A stretch of 33,225 nucleotides of DNA from Pararhodobacter sp. SW119 (GCF_017811755.1 NZ_JADDJF010000037.1:1-33225), one strand, 5' to 3'; shown: positions 1 through 9,214, counted from the first letter of the stretch. Translations and numbers: made by a program. Notes: generated by a model from the letters alone, not told the origin.

Positions 1-60
1 GCGGCCGCCTGCTCCACCACGTGTCGCATCTCAGCGCCAAGTCATCAATATAGGGAAATA

Positions 61-134
61 TGGAGGCGGGTACCGGAATCGAACCGGTCTACACGGATTT
101 GCAATCCGCTGCGTAACCTCTCCGCCAACCCGCC
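61..134 (-). tRNA. tRNA-Cys (anticodon GCA)
   Basis: Read on the minus strand, this 74-nt sequence folds as a complete cloverleaf. The 7-bp acceptor stem (GGCGGGT with ACCCGCC) closes on a U discriminator and an encoded CCA end. The T-loop carries TTCGATT, and the anticodon loop reads TTGCAAA, giving GCA for cysteine. No second tRNA is adjacent, and no clear terminator is visible in the 60 bases to its left. Confidence 0.97.
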
Positions 135-377
135 GGAGACCTGTCGTTTAGGCGTTCCACGTTTTCGCGTCAAGCATGCGTCCCGAAGGCCTTTTCCAAT
201 CCGTCTCGATGGGAGTCTCGCGGGTGCGACCTGAGGCGCCGCGACAACGACGGCGGCAAAACTCGCGCGGGCGGGCGTGTCGACTTGCCGGTCACCGGGG
301 CGCAAGGTAGGGTTGTGTTGACGAGGTCGGAGCATCACACCGGAATGCGGCAGGGAATGGAACTGAGGCTGGCAGCC

Positions 378-1514
378 ATGCGCGGTCGGCGCGGTCGTGT
401 GCAGGGCGCGACCGCGTTCTCTCGCACCGGAATCGCGGTTTTGCTGGCTCTGGCCATGGTCCTGACCGCGGCCTGCACCGTGCCGCGCGGTGCCGCCCTG
501 CCCTCCGAAATCCTGCGCGAGACGCAGGATCCCGAGTCCGACGTCCAGGTCGTTGCGGTCACCCGCGCCTCGCTCGCGGAAATCGCGCGTTGGCCGCGCG
601 CCGCGGGTGCGGTTCGCCGCGACTGGTTGGGCAGCGGCCTGCAGACCAACACCCTGCCGATCCGCGCCGGCGACACGCTGAGCATCTCGATCTGGGACAG
701 CCAGCGCGACTCGCTCCTGACCGCCGAGCAGGAGCGCGTGGTCAACCTGCAGAACGTCTCGGTCGCGTCCTCGGGCCGGATCTTTGTGCCCTATATCGGC
801 GAATTCCCGGTCGCGGGGATGAGTTCGGAACAGGCCCGACGCGAGATCCAGCAGCTGATGACGCCGATCGTGCCCGACGCGCAGGTGCAGCTTTCGGTGA
901 CCCCGGGCCCCGCGAACACCGTCGACGTCGTCTCGGGCGTGGCGCGTCCCGGTCGTTACCCCATCGCCGAGGCCAGCCCGACGCTGCTGGGCACGCTCGC
1001 CGAGGCCGGCGGCATCTCGACCGAGTTGCGCAATCCGCTGATCCGCCTGCAGCGTGCCGGCCGCAGCTACGCGATCCCGGCGAGCGAGGTGTTCGCCAAC
1101 CCCGCCAACGACACCATCGTTCGCGGCGGCGACCGGATCGTCGTCGAACCCGACCAGCGCCATTTCATCGCGCTCGGCGCGACCGGTCAGCAACGCGTCG
1201 TGCCCTTCGAGCGCGAGGAGATCACGGCGCTCGACGCGCTGTCCTCGACCGGCGGGCTGATCGACCGGCGCGCCGATATCCGTGGCGTGATGGTGCTGCG
1301 CGAATATCCGCCCTCGGCGATCCGGCCGGACGGCAGCGGGCCCGCCAAGCCCTGGGTGATCTTCTCGCTCGACCTCTCGCGGGCCGACGGGCTTTTCGCG
1401 GCGCGCAACTTCCGGATCGATCCGGGTGACGTCGTGCTGGCGACCGAGGCTTCGCTGCCGATCCTGACGACCGCGATCGCGCTTTTCCGGTCGGTCCAGA
1501 TCCTCGAGAACTGA
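378..1514 (+). CDS. Wza/KpsD-like polysaccharide export lipoprotein
   Basis: Predicted outer-membrane or periplasmic polysaccharide-export protein (Poly_export/SLBB family), 378 aa, the likely exit channel for a capsule or exopolysaccharide. A lipoprotein signal is visible: basic N-terminus, hydrophobic stretch at about residues 18-30, then lipobox LTAAC with the lipidated Cys at residue 33. The export domain begins near residue 94 (IRAGDTLSISIWD) and one or two SLBB-like segments follow. The ATG at 378 is chosen because GAGG lies 9 bases upstream and it places the signal peptide at the very N-terminus; ATGs at 345 and 357 are also in frame. No Wzc kinase or glycosyltransferase is adjacent, so this is an orphan export gene, although a hexose-phosphate mutase and galE lie within 11 kb. 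Family assignment is firm; the polymer is unknown. Confidence 0.88.
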   Translation: MRGRRGRVQGATAFSRTGIAVLLALAMVLTAACTVPRGAALPSEILRETQDPESDVQVVAVTRASLAEIARWPRAAGAVRRDWLGSGLQTNTLPIRAGDTLSISIWDSQRDSLLTAEQERVVNLQNVSVASSGRIFVPYIGEFPVAGMSSEQARREIQQLMTPIVPDAQVQLSVTPGPANTVDVVSGVARPGRYPIAEASPTLLGTLAEAGGISTELRNPLIRLQRAGRSYAIPASEVFANPANDTIVRGGDRIVVEPDQRHFIALGATGQQRVVPFEREEITALDALSSTGGLIDRRADIRGVMVLREYPPSAIRPDGSGPAKPWVIFSLDLSRADGLFAARNFRIDPGDVVLATEASLPILTTAIALFRSVQILEN

Positions 1515-1525
1515 GCGAAACGCGG

Positions 1526-2470
1526 ATGACCTTCGCAGCGGCGATGCTGGTCGCGCTGGCCATCGATACGGCGATCGGCTGGCCAGATTGGCTTTACCGG
1601 CGGATCGGCCACCCGGTCACCTGGATCGGCGCGCTGATCTCGGCACTGGACAGCCGTTGGAACCGCACCGGCAGCCGCAGGTCGGTGCGGCGCGGCGTGG
1701 GCGCGCTCGCCACGCTCCTGGTGATCGCCGTCACCGGCGGGCTGGCGGCGGGCGCGCAGGCTCTGTTGCCGGCGGGCTGGCCGGGGATCGTGCTGACCGG
1801 GGTGCTGGCTTGGCCGCTTGTCGCCTGCAGATCGCTGGGCGCGCATGTCGATGCGGTGGCGCGGCCCCTGGCGGCGTCCGACCTGGCCGCGGCGCGCCGC
1901 GCCGTGGCAATGATCGTCGGGCGCGACCCGGCGCTTCTGGACCATGCCGGCGTCGCCCGCGCCGCGATGGAAAGCCTGGCCGAGAACACCTCGGACGGGG
2001 TCGTCGCGCCGCTCTTCTGGGGCCTGATCGCCGGCCTGCCGGGGATCGCCGCCTACAAGGCCATCAACACGCTCGATTCGATGATCGGACACCGCACGCC
2101 CCGGCATGAAGCCTTCGGCTGGGCGGCGGCGCGTATCGACGATATGGCAAACCTGATCCCGGCGCGGCTGACGGCGCTGCTGTTCGCCTTGGCCAGCGGC
2201 CGACCCGGCGCGGCCTGGCGCTGCGTTCGACGCGACGCCCGCCGGCACCGGTCGCCCAACGCCGGCTGGCCCGAGGCGGCGATGGCCGGCGCCCTGCACG
2301 TGCGCCTGTCGGGCCCGCGCGTCTATGCCGATCGCGTCGCCGATGAACCCTGGATCAACGCCGACGCCCCGGACCCCGACGCCGGTGACCTGATCCGCGC
2401 GCTCGCGCTCTATCGCCGGGCGATGGCGCTGATGGCGCTTCTGCTCGCGCTCGCCCTGATCGGGCTGTAG
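1526..2470 (+). CDS. cobD: Adenosylcobinamide-phosphate synthase CobD/CbiB
   Basis: Integral membrane enzyme (314 aa) that attaches the aminopropanol arm to adenosylcobyric acid in cobalamin biosynthesis. Family motifs appear in order: HPVTWIGALI near residue 28, GRDP followed by ESLAENTSDGVVAP around residues 130-160, NTLDSMIGH, a D-x-A-N-x-x-PAR block, and SPNAGWPEAAMAGAL near residue 250. Hydrophobic segments lie near the start, at residues 60-105, mid-protein, and at the extreme C-terminus. Length is normal. It starts 11 bases after the export lipoprotein stop with only a weak ribosome site, so translation may be coupled, though the two functions are unrelated. No other cob genes are in the window. 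It converges with the mutase gene, leaving a 39-base gap with no obvious hairpin terminator. Confidence 0.93.
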   Translation: MTFAAAMLVALAIDTAIGWPDWLYRRIGHPVTWIGALISALDSRWNRTGSRRSVRRGVGALATLLVIAVTGGLAAGAQALLPAGWPGIVLTGVLAWPLVACRSLGAHVDAVARPLAASDLAAARRAVAMIVGRDPALLDHAGVARAAMESLAENTSDGVVAPLFWGLIAGLPGIAAYKAINTLDSMIGHRTPRHEAFGWAAARIDDMANLIPARLTALLFALASGRPGAAWRCVRRDARRHRSPNAGWPEAAMAGALHVRLSGPRVYADRVADEPWINADAPDPDAGDLIRALALYRRAMALMALLLALALIGL

Positions 2471-2509
2471 CCTTCGTACCGGCGCGCCCTTTCGGCGGCA
2501 GGCGCGACC

Positions 2510-3877
2510 TCATGCCCCCGGCATGATCAGCGCGCGCAGCGCGCCCACCTGGCGCGCCAGAAGCGCAGGGTCGCCCCGCGTCTCCACGTTCAGCCGCAGC
2601 ACCGGCTCGGTGTTCGAGGCGCGCAGGTTGAAGCGCCAGTCGGCGAAGTCGAGCCCCAGCCCGTCTGTCGTATCGACCGCCAGCGCCGCGGGTTCGAAGG
2701 CCTGCCGCACGCGCGAAACCGCCGCCGCCGGATCGGGCAGGCGAAAGTTGATCTCGCCCGAGGACGGATGCGCCGCGCGCAGTTCGGCCACCAGATCCGC
2801 CAGCGACCGACCGCGGCGACTGACAAGCTCGGCGATCAGCAGCCAGGGAATCATGCCGGAATCGCAGCAGGCGAAATCGCGAAAATAGTGATGCGCCGAC
2901 ATCTCGCCGCCATAGACGGCATCGGTTGCCCGAAGCGCCGCCTTGAAATAGGCATGCCCGGTGCGCGTCTGGACCGGCCGTCCGCCATGCGTCGCAATGG
3001 TGGCCTGCACCGCCCAGGTGATGCGCCCGTCATGCGCGATCGCCGCGCCGGGGTCCTGCGCCAGGAACGCCTCGGCCAGAAGCGCCACGGCGTATTCACC
3101 CTCGACGAAGCCCCCGGTGTGATCGAAGAAGAAGCAGCGGTCGAAGTCGCCGTCCCAGGCGACGGCGAAATCCGCCTGCGCCGCGCGCGTGGCCTCGATC
3201 GTCGGGGCGCGGTTCGCCTCCAGCAGCGGGTTGGGGATGCCGTTGGGAAAGGTCGGATCGGGCGCATGATGCATGCGCCGGAACTCCAGTGGCGCGCCGC
3301 GGCGGGCGAGTTCGGCGGCAATCGCGTCAAAGGTCGGCCCCGCGGCGCCGTTGCCGGCATTCACCACGATCCGCAGCGGGCGCAGCGCCTCGACCCGGAT
3401 GAAGGACAGCACCCGTTCGACATAGGCCGCGCGCGCCTCGGCCGCGACCGGACGGCGCGCCCCGTCTCCCCTGCCGGGCCCGAACTCGTCCCGCTCGACC
3501 TGCGCGCGGATCGCGGCCAGTTCGCCCTCGGGGTCCAGCGGCGCGGCGCCGCGCCCGACCAGTTTCAGTCCATTGTATTCGATCGGATTGTGCGAGGCGG
3601 TGACGCAGAGGCCGCCGCAGGCGTCAAAATGCGCGGTGGCGAAATAGACTTCCTCGGTGCCGCAAAGCCCAAGGTCCAGCACCGTGCACCCCTCGGCCAT
3701 CAGCGCCGCGGCCAGCGCATCGGCAAGGTCGGGCGAGGTTTCGCGCGCGTCGTGTCCCAGCACCACCTGGCGCGCGCCCATGACGCGGGCAAAACCCCGC
3801 CCGATCCGTGCCATGATCTCGGCGTTCAGCTCCGATCCCAGGCGGCCGCGAATGTCGTAGGTCTTGAAGCAGTCCAT
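2510..3877 (-). CDS. manB: Phosphomannomutase/phosphoglucomutase (alpha-D-phosphohexomutase)
   Basis: Cytosolic phosphohexomutase (455 aa) interconverting hexose 6- and 1-phosphates, supplying GDP-mannose or UDP-glucose precursors for surface polysaccharide. The start MDCFKTYDIRG at 3877 is typical of the family; an in-frame extension to 4189 has no homology-like content and is rejected. The phosphoserine loop TASHNP is present (CVTASHNPIEYNG), the metal-binding loop reads DGDFDR, and the sugar-binding GGEMSAHHYF and C-terminal phosphate-binding RASNTEP are intact, so the enzyme should be active. The weak ribosome site is GGGG about 6 bases upstream. Whether mannose or glucose phosphate is preferred cannot be told from sequence. 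Placement close to the export lipoprotein fits a polysaccharide role. Confidence 0.92.
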   Translation of the reverse strand: MDCFKTYDIRGRLGSELNAEIMARIGRGFARVMGARQVVLGHDARETSPDLADALAAALMAEGCTVLDLGLCGTEEVYFATAHFDACGGLCVTASHNPIEYNGLKLVGRGAAPLDPEGELAAIRAQVERDEFGPGRGDGARRPVAAEARAAYVERVLSFIRVEALRPLRIVVNAGNGAAGPTFDAIAAELARRGAPLEFRRMHHAPDPTFPNGIPNPLLEANRAPTIEATRAAQADFAVAWDGDFDRCFFFDHTGGFVEGEYAVALLAEAFLAQDPGAAIAHDGRITWAVQATIATHGGRPVQTRTGHAYFKAALRATDAVYGGEMSAHHYFRDFACCDSGMIPWLLIAELVSRRGRSLADLVAELRAAHPSSGEINFRLPDPAAAVSRVRQAFEPAALAVDTTDGLGLDFADWRFNLRASNTEPVLRLNVETRGDPALLARQVGALRALIMPGA

Positions 3878-4228
3878 GTTCAGCCCCGTTTGCCGCCGCC
3901 GGTCGCCTTGGTCTACCCTCCGGCCGCGGGCCGGCACAAGCCACGCGCCGAATAGGCTTGCCGAATCCTGACGGCGGGACGCGCGACCGGGAAAGCCTCC
4001 CGGCGCGCGCAGCGGGGGTCGGTCTTTCATCGGGGCAAGGCCGTACTGCCCCATGCGACCGGATGTCAGGGCGATCCAGCTTCCCCGCTCACCGCCGGAA
4101 CCGAAAGTTTCATTACGGTTAACGGCGGCGGTTTTTCCATTAGATTCTGATGCTTGCGAAAGCGTGCAAATTTGCACGCCCGGGCGCAAAGGCGGCTTCT
4201 CCGGCCTCCGGACGCGGTGCGGCGATGC
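3878..4228. other. Intergenic region with one palindrome and one orphan hairpin
   Basis: This 351-base gap holds no convincing gene; open frames here are mutase-frame extensions or shadows. An imperfect hairpin at 4092-4128 (CCGCCG with CGGCGG, plus ACCG with CGGT inside) is followed by five T on the plus strand, but no plus-strand gene lies upstream to terminate. A perfect palindrome sits at 4162-4179 (separate entry). The mutase promoter should lie here but is not obvious. Confidence 0.6.
4162..4179. repeat. 18-bp perfect palindrome downstream of the VPLPA-CTERM gene
   Basis: GCGTGCAAATTTGCACGC is a perfect dyad 49 bases beyond the stop of the leftward gene ending at 4229. On the minus strand it is followed by only TTT, so it is at best a weak terminator; it may instead be a protein-binding dyad. 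Confidence 0.55.
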
Positions 4229-5755
4229 TCACCCCGCCGCACGACGCCGGTTCAAAATCCGCAGCCCCGGCAAGCCCGCAAGCGCGCCCAGCAGCAGCCA
4301 GATCGCGGCCGGCAGGGGGATCGGTGGAATCTCGGGCCTGTCTGGCGGCCCGCCATCGGGGTCGTCGGGCGTCGGCGGCGTGCCGCCCCCGCCCCCGCCA
4401 CCGGGCGGCGGAAACAGCGTCGGCGGGACGCCCCCACCGCCACCGGGCGGGAACGAGGTCGTCCGCGGCGGCGGGCTCGAGAATATGCCGACACCCGGTC
4501 CCGGCCCGATCATCCCCACCGGCGTCGTCCATTCCACCAGCGGCAGCAACGGCCCGTCGCGGTCGTCCACGACACCCAGCACGCCGCACTCGGCCAGGAT
4601 ATAGCCGTCCTCCAGATCCTCGTCAGGGTAGACACAGATCTCGTCGGCAACACCCAGCACGCCAAGGCAACCGCGCACCTCGTTGGGCTGGTCGGGCAGG
4701 TTGGAATCCGCGGCCATGCTGACCCAGGCCGTGTTGACCCCCGCGGTCACATCCGAATCGAAGATTCCGGGCACATAGGCCCGCTGCACACGCCCCTCGT
4801 CGTCGAAGGCGACATAGACGTCCTGCGTCTGCGCGAAGAAGCCGGTCACCTTGCTCAACCTCCCCAGGAAGACCTCGTCGGGAATGTCGCGCATCCGGCA
4901 GTGCTGAAGTTGCGCTTCGGTAACGCGGGCCTCGGCATCCGCCCGCGCCCGAAACTCCAGCCGAAAGCTGGACACGGGCACCGGAAGGCTCGGTTCCGCC
5001 GCCTCGTCGACAACCACCAGCGTCGCGGTGTCGGACTCCGCGTCCGGCGCCGCCGTCGTTTCCGGCTCGGTCTCGGCCGCATCCGCGCCGGCCTCCTCCG
5101 CCGCGGCGGCCTCCAGTGCCTCCAGCGTCTCGAGGCAGGTGTCGAGCGCCGCCATCGCGGGCGGGTCGATCCTGTCGATGACCTCGCGACCGGTCTCGGC
5201 CGAGGTCGCGCGCAACCTGGGCGCCGTGCCGTCGGCCAGGGCCGCGGCCAATGCCTCGGCCGTGGCGCCCGTCAGCCAGAGGCTGTCGCGGCTCCGCTCG
5301 ACCGTCCCGTCCAGATCCAGCGTGGTGGAGCCGATCTGCAACTCGATCGGGTGCGCCGCGTCCGGTGTGTATTTCAACTGGACACGAAACGCCACCGGCT
5401 GGCCCTGCCGCGCGATCGCCTGGACCGAGCTTGCAGGGCTGCGCACCACCTCATCGAACGAAACCTCGGCCCCATCCGCGCCGATATAACGCGAGTCGCG
5501 GATCTGAATCGGGCGACTGGCCACGCAGGAATAACCCATCTGCGTCGCGAGCAGGCTGACGTTGTCGCCATGGTCGTCCAGAAACTGCTGTGCGATCGGG
5601 GCACCACGACCCGTCGCCCCCTCCGGTGCGGATACCGGCGCCGCCCAGGCGGTGCCGGCCGAAAATGCGGCTCCGGCAAGGACCAGCCCCGTACCCTTCA
5701 GGGATGACCGACGGCGCACTTTCCCGCGCGAGGGTCCTCGTGACGCCAACACCAT
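4229..5755 (-). CDS. Secreted protein with VPLPA-CTERM type exosortase sorting tail
   Basis: A 508-aa exported protein of unknown function. The N-terminus has a basic segment, a hydrophobic core (about residues 22-34) and a likely signal-peptidase site after AWA. Residues about 200-240 are Ala/Glu-rich and acidic. The C-terminal quarter is a Pro/Gly-rich linker with poly-Gly runs, ending in IPLPAAIWLLLGALAGLPG and then RILNRRRAAG. That motif, hydrophobic helix and Arg cluster match the VPLPA-CTERM sorting signals of alphaproteobacteria, which are processed by an exosortase. Scattered cysteines (CVAS, CLET, HCRM, CLG, CVY, ECG) suggest disulfides. Ribosome site GGGAG lies 6 bases before the ATG. 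Exosortase systems usually accompany exopolysaccharide genes, which fits the nearby export lipoprotein; no exosortase gene is in this window. The main domain is not recognised. Confidence 0.8.
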   Translation of the reverse strand: MVLASRGPSRGKVRRRSSLKGTGLVLAGAAFSAGTAWAAPVSAPEGATGRGAPIAQQFLDDHGDNVSLLATQMGYSCVASRPIQIRDSRYIGADGAEVSFDEVVRSPASSVQAIARQGQPVAFRVQLKYTPDAAHPIELQIGSTTLDLDGTVERSRDSLWLTGATAEALAAALADGTAPRLRATSAETGREVIDRIDPPAMAALDTCLETLEALEAAAAEEAGADAAETEPETTAAPDAESDTATLVVVDEAAEPSLPVPVSSFRLEFRARADAEARVTEAQLQHCRMRDIPDEVFLGRLSKVTGFFAQTQDVYVAFDDEGRVQRAYVPGIFDSDVTAGVNTAWVSMAADSNLPDQPNEVRGCLGVLGVADEICVYPDEDLEDGYILAECGVLGVVDDRDGPLLPLVEWTTPVGMIGPGPGVGIFSSPPPRTTSFPPGGGGGVPPTLFPPPGGGGGGGTPPTPDDPDGGPPDRPEIPPIPLPAAIWLLLGALAGLPGLRILNRRRAAG

Positions 5756-6100
5756 TTACACTCCCACCTGATCGCCTGAACTTCCCGTTCGACGCGATCT
5801 AAAACCTGAGGGTGATATAGGCCGAGATCGATAAAGGTTTCAACGATTTTTCGAAAAAATAGTTAAGAATCAAACGCGTATGCAATCCTAGAGTTACTCG
5901 AAAATTTGATATTCTGCCCCAGGTTGCATCTCCCGTGAACCGACATCCGCTCGGCGGGAAACTCTTCCGGTTGCGGTGTATTGTCAGCGTAGCAACGGTC
6001 AGAACATCACCCAGCGGGCACAATCCGCTCCTGCTCAGGAAGGTCGCGCGGGGCCGAGTCGGATACCTGATGGGCGTCGTGCGCATGCTGACATCGCGCG
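5756..6100. other. AT-richer intergenic region
   Basis: 345 bases between two leftward genes. The part from 5800 to 5930 is clearly richer in A/T than the surroundings and holds the likely promoter of the secreted-protein gene. A 110-codon minus-strand frame across this gap lacks a ribosome site and protein-like composition and is not called. No terminator for the aminopeptidase gene could be identified with confidence. Confidence 0.6.
5814..5843 (-). promoter_or_regulatory. Candidate sigma-70-like promoter of the VPLPA-CTERM gene
   Basis: On the minus strand TTGAAA (5843-5838) and TATATC (5819-5814) are 18 bases apart, inside the AT-rich stretch. They would give a leader of roughly 50 bases before the ATG at 5755. 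Assignment is by pattern only. Confidence 0.4.
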
Positions 6101-7888
6101 TCAGATCGGCGCGCAGGCCCCGGCAAGCCAATCACGCGTTCCGGCGCTGACCAGCGGCGACAGCGCCGCCTCGACACGGGCGTGATAGGCGTTCAGCCAG
6201 TCGCGCTCGGCCGCGCTCAGCGCTGCGCGGTCGATCATCCTCGTGTCGATCGGGGCGAGCGTCAGGGTTTCGAACTCCAGCATCCTGCGGCCTTCGCCCA
6301 GATCGGGCGCGACGCGGACAGCGAGCAGGTTCTCGATCCGGATCCCGAAGGCCCCGGCCCGGTAGTAGCCCGGCTCGTTCGACAGGATCATCCCCTCCGC
6401 CAGCGGCAGGTTCGACGCGCGCGAGATCCGAACTGGACCCTCGTGGACCGAAAGCGCCGCGCCGACGCCGTGCCCGGTCCCGTGGTCATAATCTGCCCCA
6501 ACCAGCCACAGCGGATAACGCGCCAGCGCGTCCAGATGCGCCCCCGCCACCCCCTTGGGAAAGCGCGCCCGCGATACGGCGATCATCCCCTGCAGGACCC
6601 GCGTATAGGCCGCGCGTGCCGCGTCGTCGACCTTGCCGGCGGGCAGGGTGCGGGTGATGTCGGTTGTGCCGTCGGCGTATTGCCCCCCGGAATCGACCAG
6701 GTACAACTCGCCCGCCTCCAGCCGTCGATTGGTGTCCTCGGTCACACGGTAGTGCACGATCGCGCCGTGCGGCCCCGTGCCCGAGATGGTCTCGAAACTC
6801 AGGTCCAGAAGGGCGCCGGTGGCGCGACGGCACTCTTCCAGATTCGTCGCCAGTTCGATCTCGCTCGGGCGGTTCAGCGCCACCGAGTCGAACCAGCACA
6901 AGAACTCGCACATCGCCGCGCCGTCGCGCAGATGCGCCGCCCGCATCCCCTCGAGCTCGGCCTCGGTCTTGCACGCCTTGGGCAGAAGGCAGGGGTCCTG
7001 TCCGGCCACCCCCCTGGCCAGAGCCCGGGCCACGAAAACCGGAGCGGTCGCCGGATCATACCGCACCGCGCCCGTCAACGCCTTGAGCGCGGGCGCGAAC
7101 TCCTCGACCGGGCGAAGGGTGACACCGGCCAGCGTGATCCCGTCCAGTTTCGCAGGATCGATGAAAAGATCGATCGCCGCGTTGTCGTGCAGGATGGCAA
7201 AGGCCTGGACGACCGGATTGCGCGGAATGTCCGCCCCGCGCAGGTTCAGAAGCCACGAGATCGAATCCGGAAGCGTCAGCACCACCGCCGCCTGCCCCGC
7301 CTTCCGCAAGCGCGCCGCGATCTCGGCGCGCTTGTCGGCGGAAGAGCGGCCCGCCAGCGCCTCGGGGTGCTGGCGCACGCGTCCGGCCGGCGGCGGCGGC
7401 TGGTCGGACCAGATCGCATCGATCGGGTTGTCCGCGACCGCCCGCAGCGAAATGCCGCTGTCCTTGAGCGCGCGCTCGATCCTGTCGATCTCCTCCGGCG
7501 TGTGCAGCCAGGGGTCGAAGGCGATCACCGCGTTCCGGGGCGCGTGCGCGCGCAGCCATTCCCCGGCGGGGTTTTCGGGCCAGTCCACGGGTGTGTAGTG
7601 ATCGGTGTCGCATTGCGTGCGGACCTGCAGGCGATAGCGTCCATCGACAAAGACCCCGGCGATCCCGGGCAGGACCACCGCAAAACCGGCCGATCCGGTG
7701 AAGCCGGTCAGCCAGGCCAGACGGTCGTCGCGCGCGGCAACGTATTCGCCCTGGAACGCATCCGCGCGCGGCACAAGGAAACCAGTCAGCCCGCGGCGGG
7801 CAAGCTCCTGGCGCAGCGCCGCAAGGCGCGGCGGACCCTGTTCAGGACGGGACGTGGCGGTGAAACTCTGCAGCATGTCTCGGCTCAT
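6101..7888 (-). CDS. pepP: Xaa-Pro aminopeptidase (M24B, aminopeptidase P family)
   Basis: Predicted cytosolic dinuclear-metal aminopeptidase (595 aa) that removes an N-terminal residue preceding proline. Length and plan match the long, three-domain aminopeptidase P form: two creatinase-like N-terminal domains (DGRYRLQVRTQCD and SWLLNLRGADIPRNP are typical) and a C-terminal pita-bread catalytic domain. Metal ligands are visible in order: VDSGGQYADGTTDITRT (two Asp), HGTGHGVG (His), SNEPGYY (Glu) and EFETLTLAP (Glu). The start at 7888 is the first ATG; a second ATG at 7876 gives MLQSF and is equally plausible, since neither has a strong ribosome site. It stands alone, with no obvious operon partner. 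Confidence 0.93.
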   Translation of the reverse strand: MSRDMLQSFTATSRPEQGPPRLAALRQELARRGLTGFLVPRADAFQGEYVAARDDRLAWLTGFTGSAGFAVVLPGIAGVFVDGRYRLQVRTQCDTDHYTPVDWPENPAGEWLRAHAPRNAVIAFDPWLHTPEEIDRIERALKDSGISLRAVADNPIDAIWSDQPPPPAGRVRQHPEALAGRSSADKRAEIAARLRKAGQAAVVLTLPDSISWLLNLRGADIPRNPVVQAFAILHDNAAIDLFIDPAKLDGITLAGVTLRPVEEFAPALKALTGAVRYDPATAPVFVARALARGVAGQDPCLLPKACKTEAELEGMRAAHLRDGAAMCEFLCWFDSVALNRPSEIELATNLEECRRATGALLDLSFETISGTGPHGAIVHYRVTEDTNRRLEAGELYLVDSGGQYADGTTDITRTLPAGKVDDAARAAYTRVLQGMIAVSRARFPKGVAGAHLDALARYPLWLVGADYDHGTGHGVGAALSVHEGPVRISRASNLPLAEGMILSNEPGYYRAGAFGIRIENLLAVRVAPDLGEGRRMLEFETLTLAPIDTRMIDRAALSAAERDWLNAYHARVEAALSPLVSAGTRDWLAGACAPI

Positions 7889-8092
7889 TCTGGTTGCCCG
7901 TTCCTAGATCAACGCGAACCCCTCGCCAAGCCCGGATGAACCGGCAAAGAAGGTGTACGTCGGCAGAGGATCAGATCGCTGAGATTCCCGATTATTCGTG
8001 AATTTGCGAAATTATGCTCAATCTGCGTCGCGCTCAGGGGTGCCCAGCCGCAAACGCATCCGGATCCTCACCTGCCAGGCGCGCTGGCCGGT

Positions 8093-9214
8093 TCATCCTG
8101 CGGCCGGTGGCGCGTCGGGCGCGTCGGGCGCCCACTCGCGCGCGCGGGCGACATGGTCGCGGGCGACGGACAGGGACTTGAGGATCGCATGCACGGTGTC
8201 GCCCGGTTGCAGCGCCAGTTGATCGGCGGCGCGGCGGGTGATGCGGGCCAGGATCTCGTGATCGCCCACGGCGACATGCACCATCACGCCTGGCCCCGTG
8301 CCCGGCAGGATCCGCGTGATCCGGCCGCGAAGGATGTTCTGCGCCGAAAGCCCCTCGGGCCGGGCGCGCGACAGGATCACGTCCTGCGCCATGATCCGCA
8401 CCCGAACACGCGTGCCGACCGCGCCCTCCACCGCCGGCAGGAACAGCGGCCCCGTCGCGGCGTCAAGCCGGCTCAGCCCGTCCGGCAGATGCGCGGCCAC
8501 GGTGGCCGGCAGCATCGCCGCCACTTCGCGGATGCCCATGGCGCGAAGTGCTTCCGGCGCGGCCATCACCTCGGCCGTGGTGCCGGCGCGGACAACACGC
8601 CCCTTCTCGATCACCACCATCCGGTCGGCCAGCATCTGCGCCTCGTTCACATCGTGCGTGACCAGCACCACCGGCATCGCCAGATGCGCGCGCAGCGCGA
8701 TGATCTCGGCGTATAGCTTTTCGCGCGTGGCGCGGTCCACAGCCGAAAACGGCTCGTCCAGAAGCAGCGCCTGCGGGCGGCGGGCCAGCGCGCGCGCCAC
8801 CGCGACGCGCTGTTGCTGACCGCCTGACAACTGCGCGGGCTTGCGGTCCGACAGGTCGTGCAGGTTGACCAGATCGAGGATGCGCGCCGCCTCGGCCCGG
8901 TCGGGCGCGTCCATCGCCGCCATGACGTTCTGCAACGCCGTCATGTGCGGAAAAAGCGCGTAGTTCTGGAACACGAGGCCGACGCGACGGCGATGCGGCG
9001 GCAGGTTCACCCCCGCGGCGCTGTCTAGCCAGATGTGCCCGTTCACGCGCACGCGCCCAACCTCGGGGCGCCACAACCCCGCGATGGTGCGCAAGAGCGT
9101 CGTCTTGCCCGACCCGGAATGGCCGACCAGCGCCAACAATTCGCCCGGCTCCACCCGGAACGCCGCGTCGAGCGGGATGGGCCCCGCCGCCCGCGCCATG
9201 ACCTCCAGCGCCAT
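8093..9214 (-). CDS. modC: Molybdate ABC transporter ATP-binding protein ModC
   Basis: Cytoplasmic ATPase (373 aa) that powers ModB. The nucleotide-binding domain has Walker A GHSGSGKTT (31-39), Q-loop FQNYALFPH (82-90), signature LSGGQQQRVAVARAL (129-143), Walker B ALLLDEP (149-155) and the H-loop VTHD. A C-terminal extension of over 100 residues holds a Mop/TOBE molybdate-binding segment (from about NILRGRITRILPG). The start is the ATG at 9214, whose A is also the last base of the modB TGA, so translation is coupled; a much longer in-frame reading through modB is spurious. It is the last gene of modABC. The Mop domain supports molybdate or tungstate over sulfate. Confidence 0.94.
   Translation of the reverse strand: MALEVMARAAGPIPLDAAFRVEPGELLALVGHSGSGKTTLLRTIAGLWRPEVGRVRVNGHIWLDSAAGVNLPPHRRRVGLVFQNYALFPHMTALQNVMAAMDAPDRAEAARILDLVNLHDLSDRKPAQLSGGQQQRVAVARALARRPQALLLDEPFSAVDRATREKLYAEIIALRAHLAMPVVLVTHDVNEAQMLADRMVVIEKGRVVRAGTTAEVMAAPEALRAMGIREVAAMLPATVAAHLPDGLSRLDAATGPLFLPAVEGAVGTRVRVRIMAQDVILSRARPEGLSAQNILRGRITRILPGTGPGVMVHVAVGDHEILARITRRAADQLALQPGDTVHAILKSLSVARDHVARAREWAPDAPDAPPAAG

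Noticed and set aside
45-1193. 382-codon minus-strand frame over tRNA-Cys and the export lipoprotein
   Set aside because: It runs across a tRNA gene and is antisense to a well-supported lipoprotein gene.
4092-4136. Plus-strand rho-independent terminator
   Set aside because: The stem is interrupted by internal loops, the T-run is not adjacent, and there is no plus-strand gene upstream.
5799-6131. 110-codon minus-strand frame in the AT-rich gap
   Set aside because: It covers the promoter of the secreted-protein gene and the end of pepP, has no ribosome site and no protein-like pattern.
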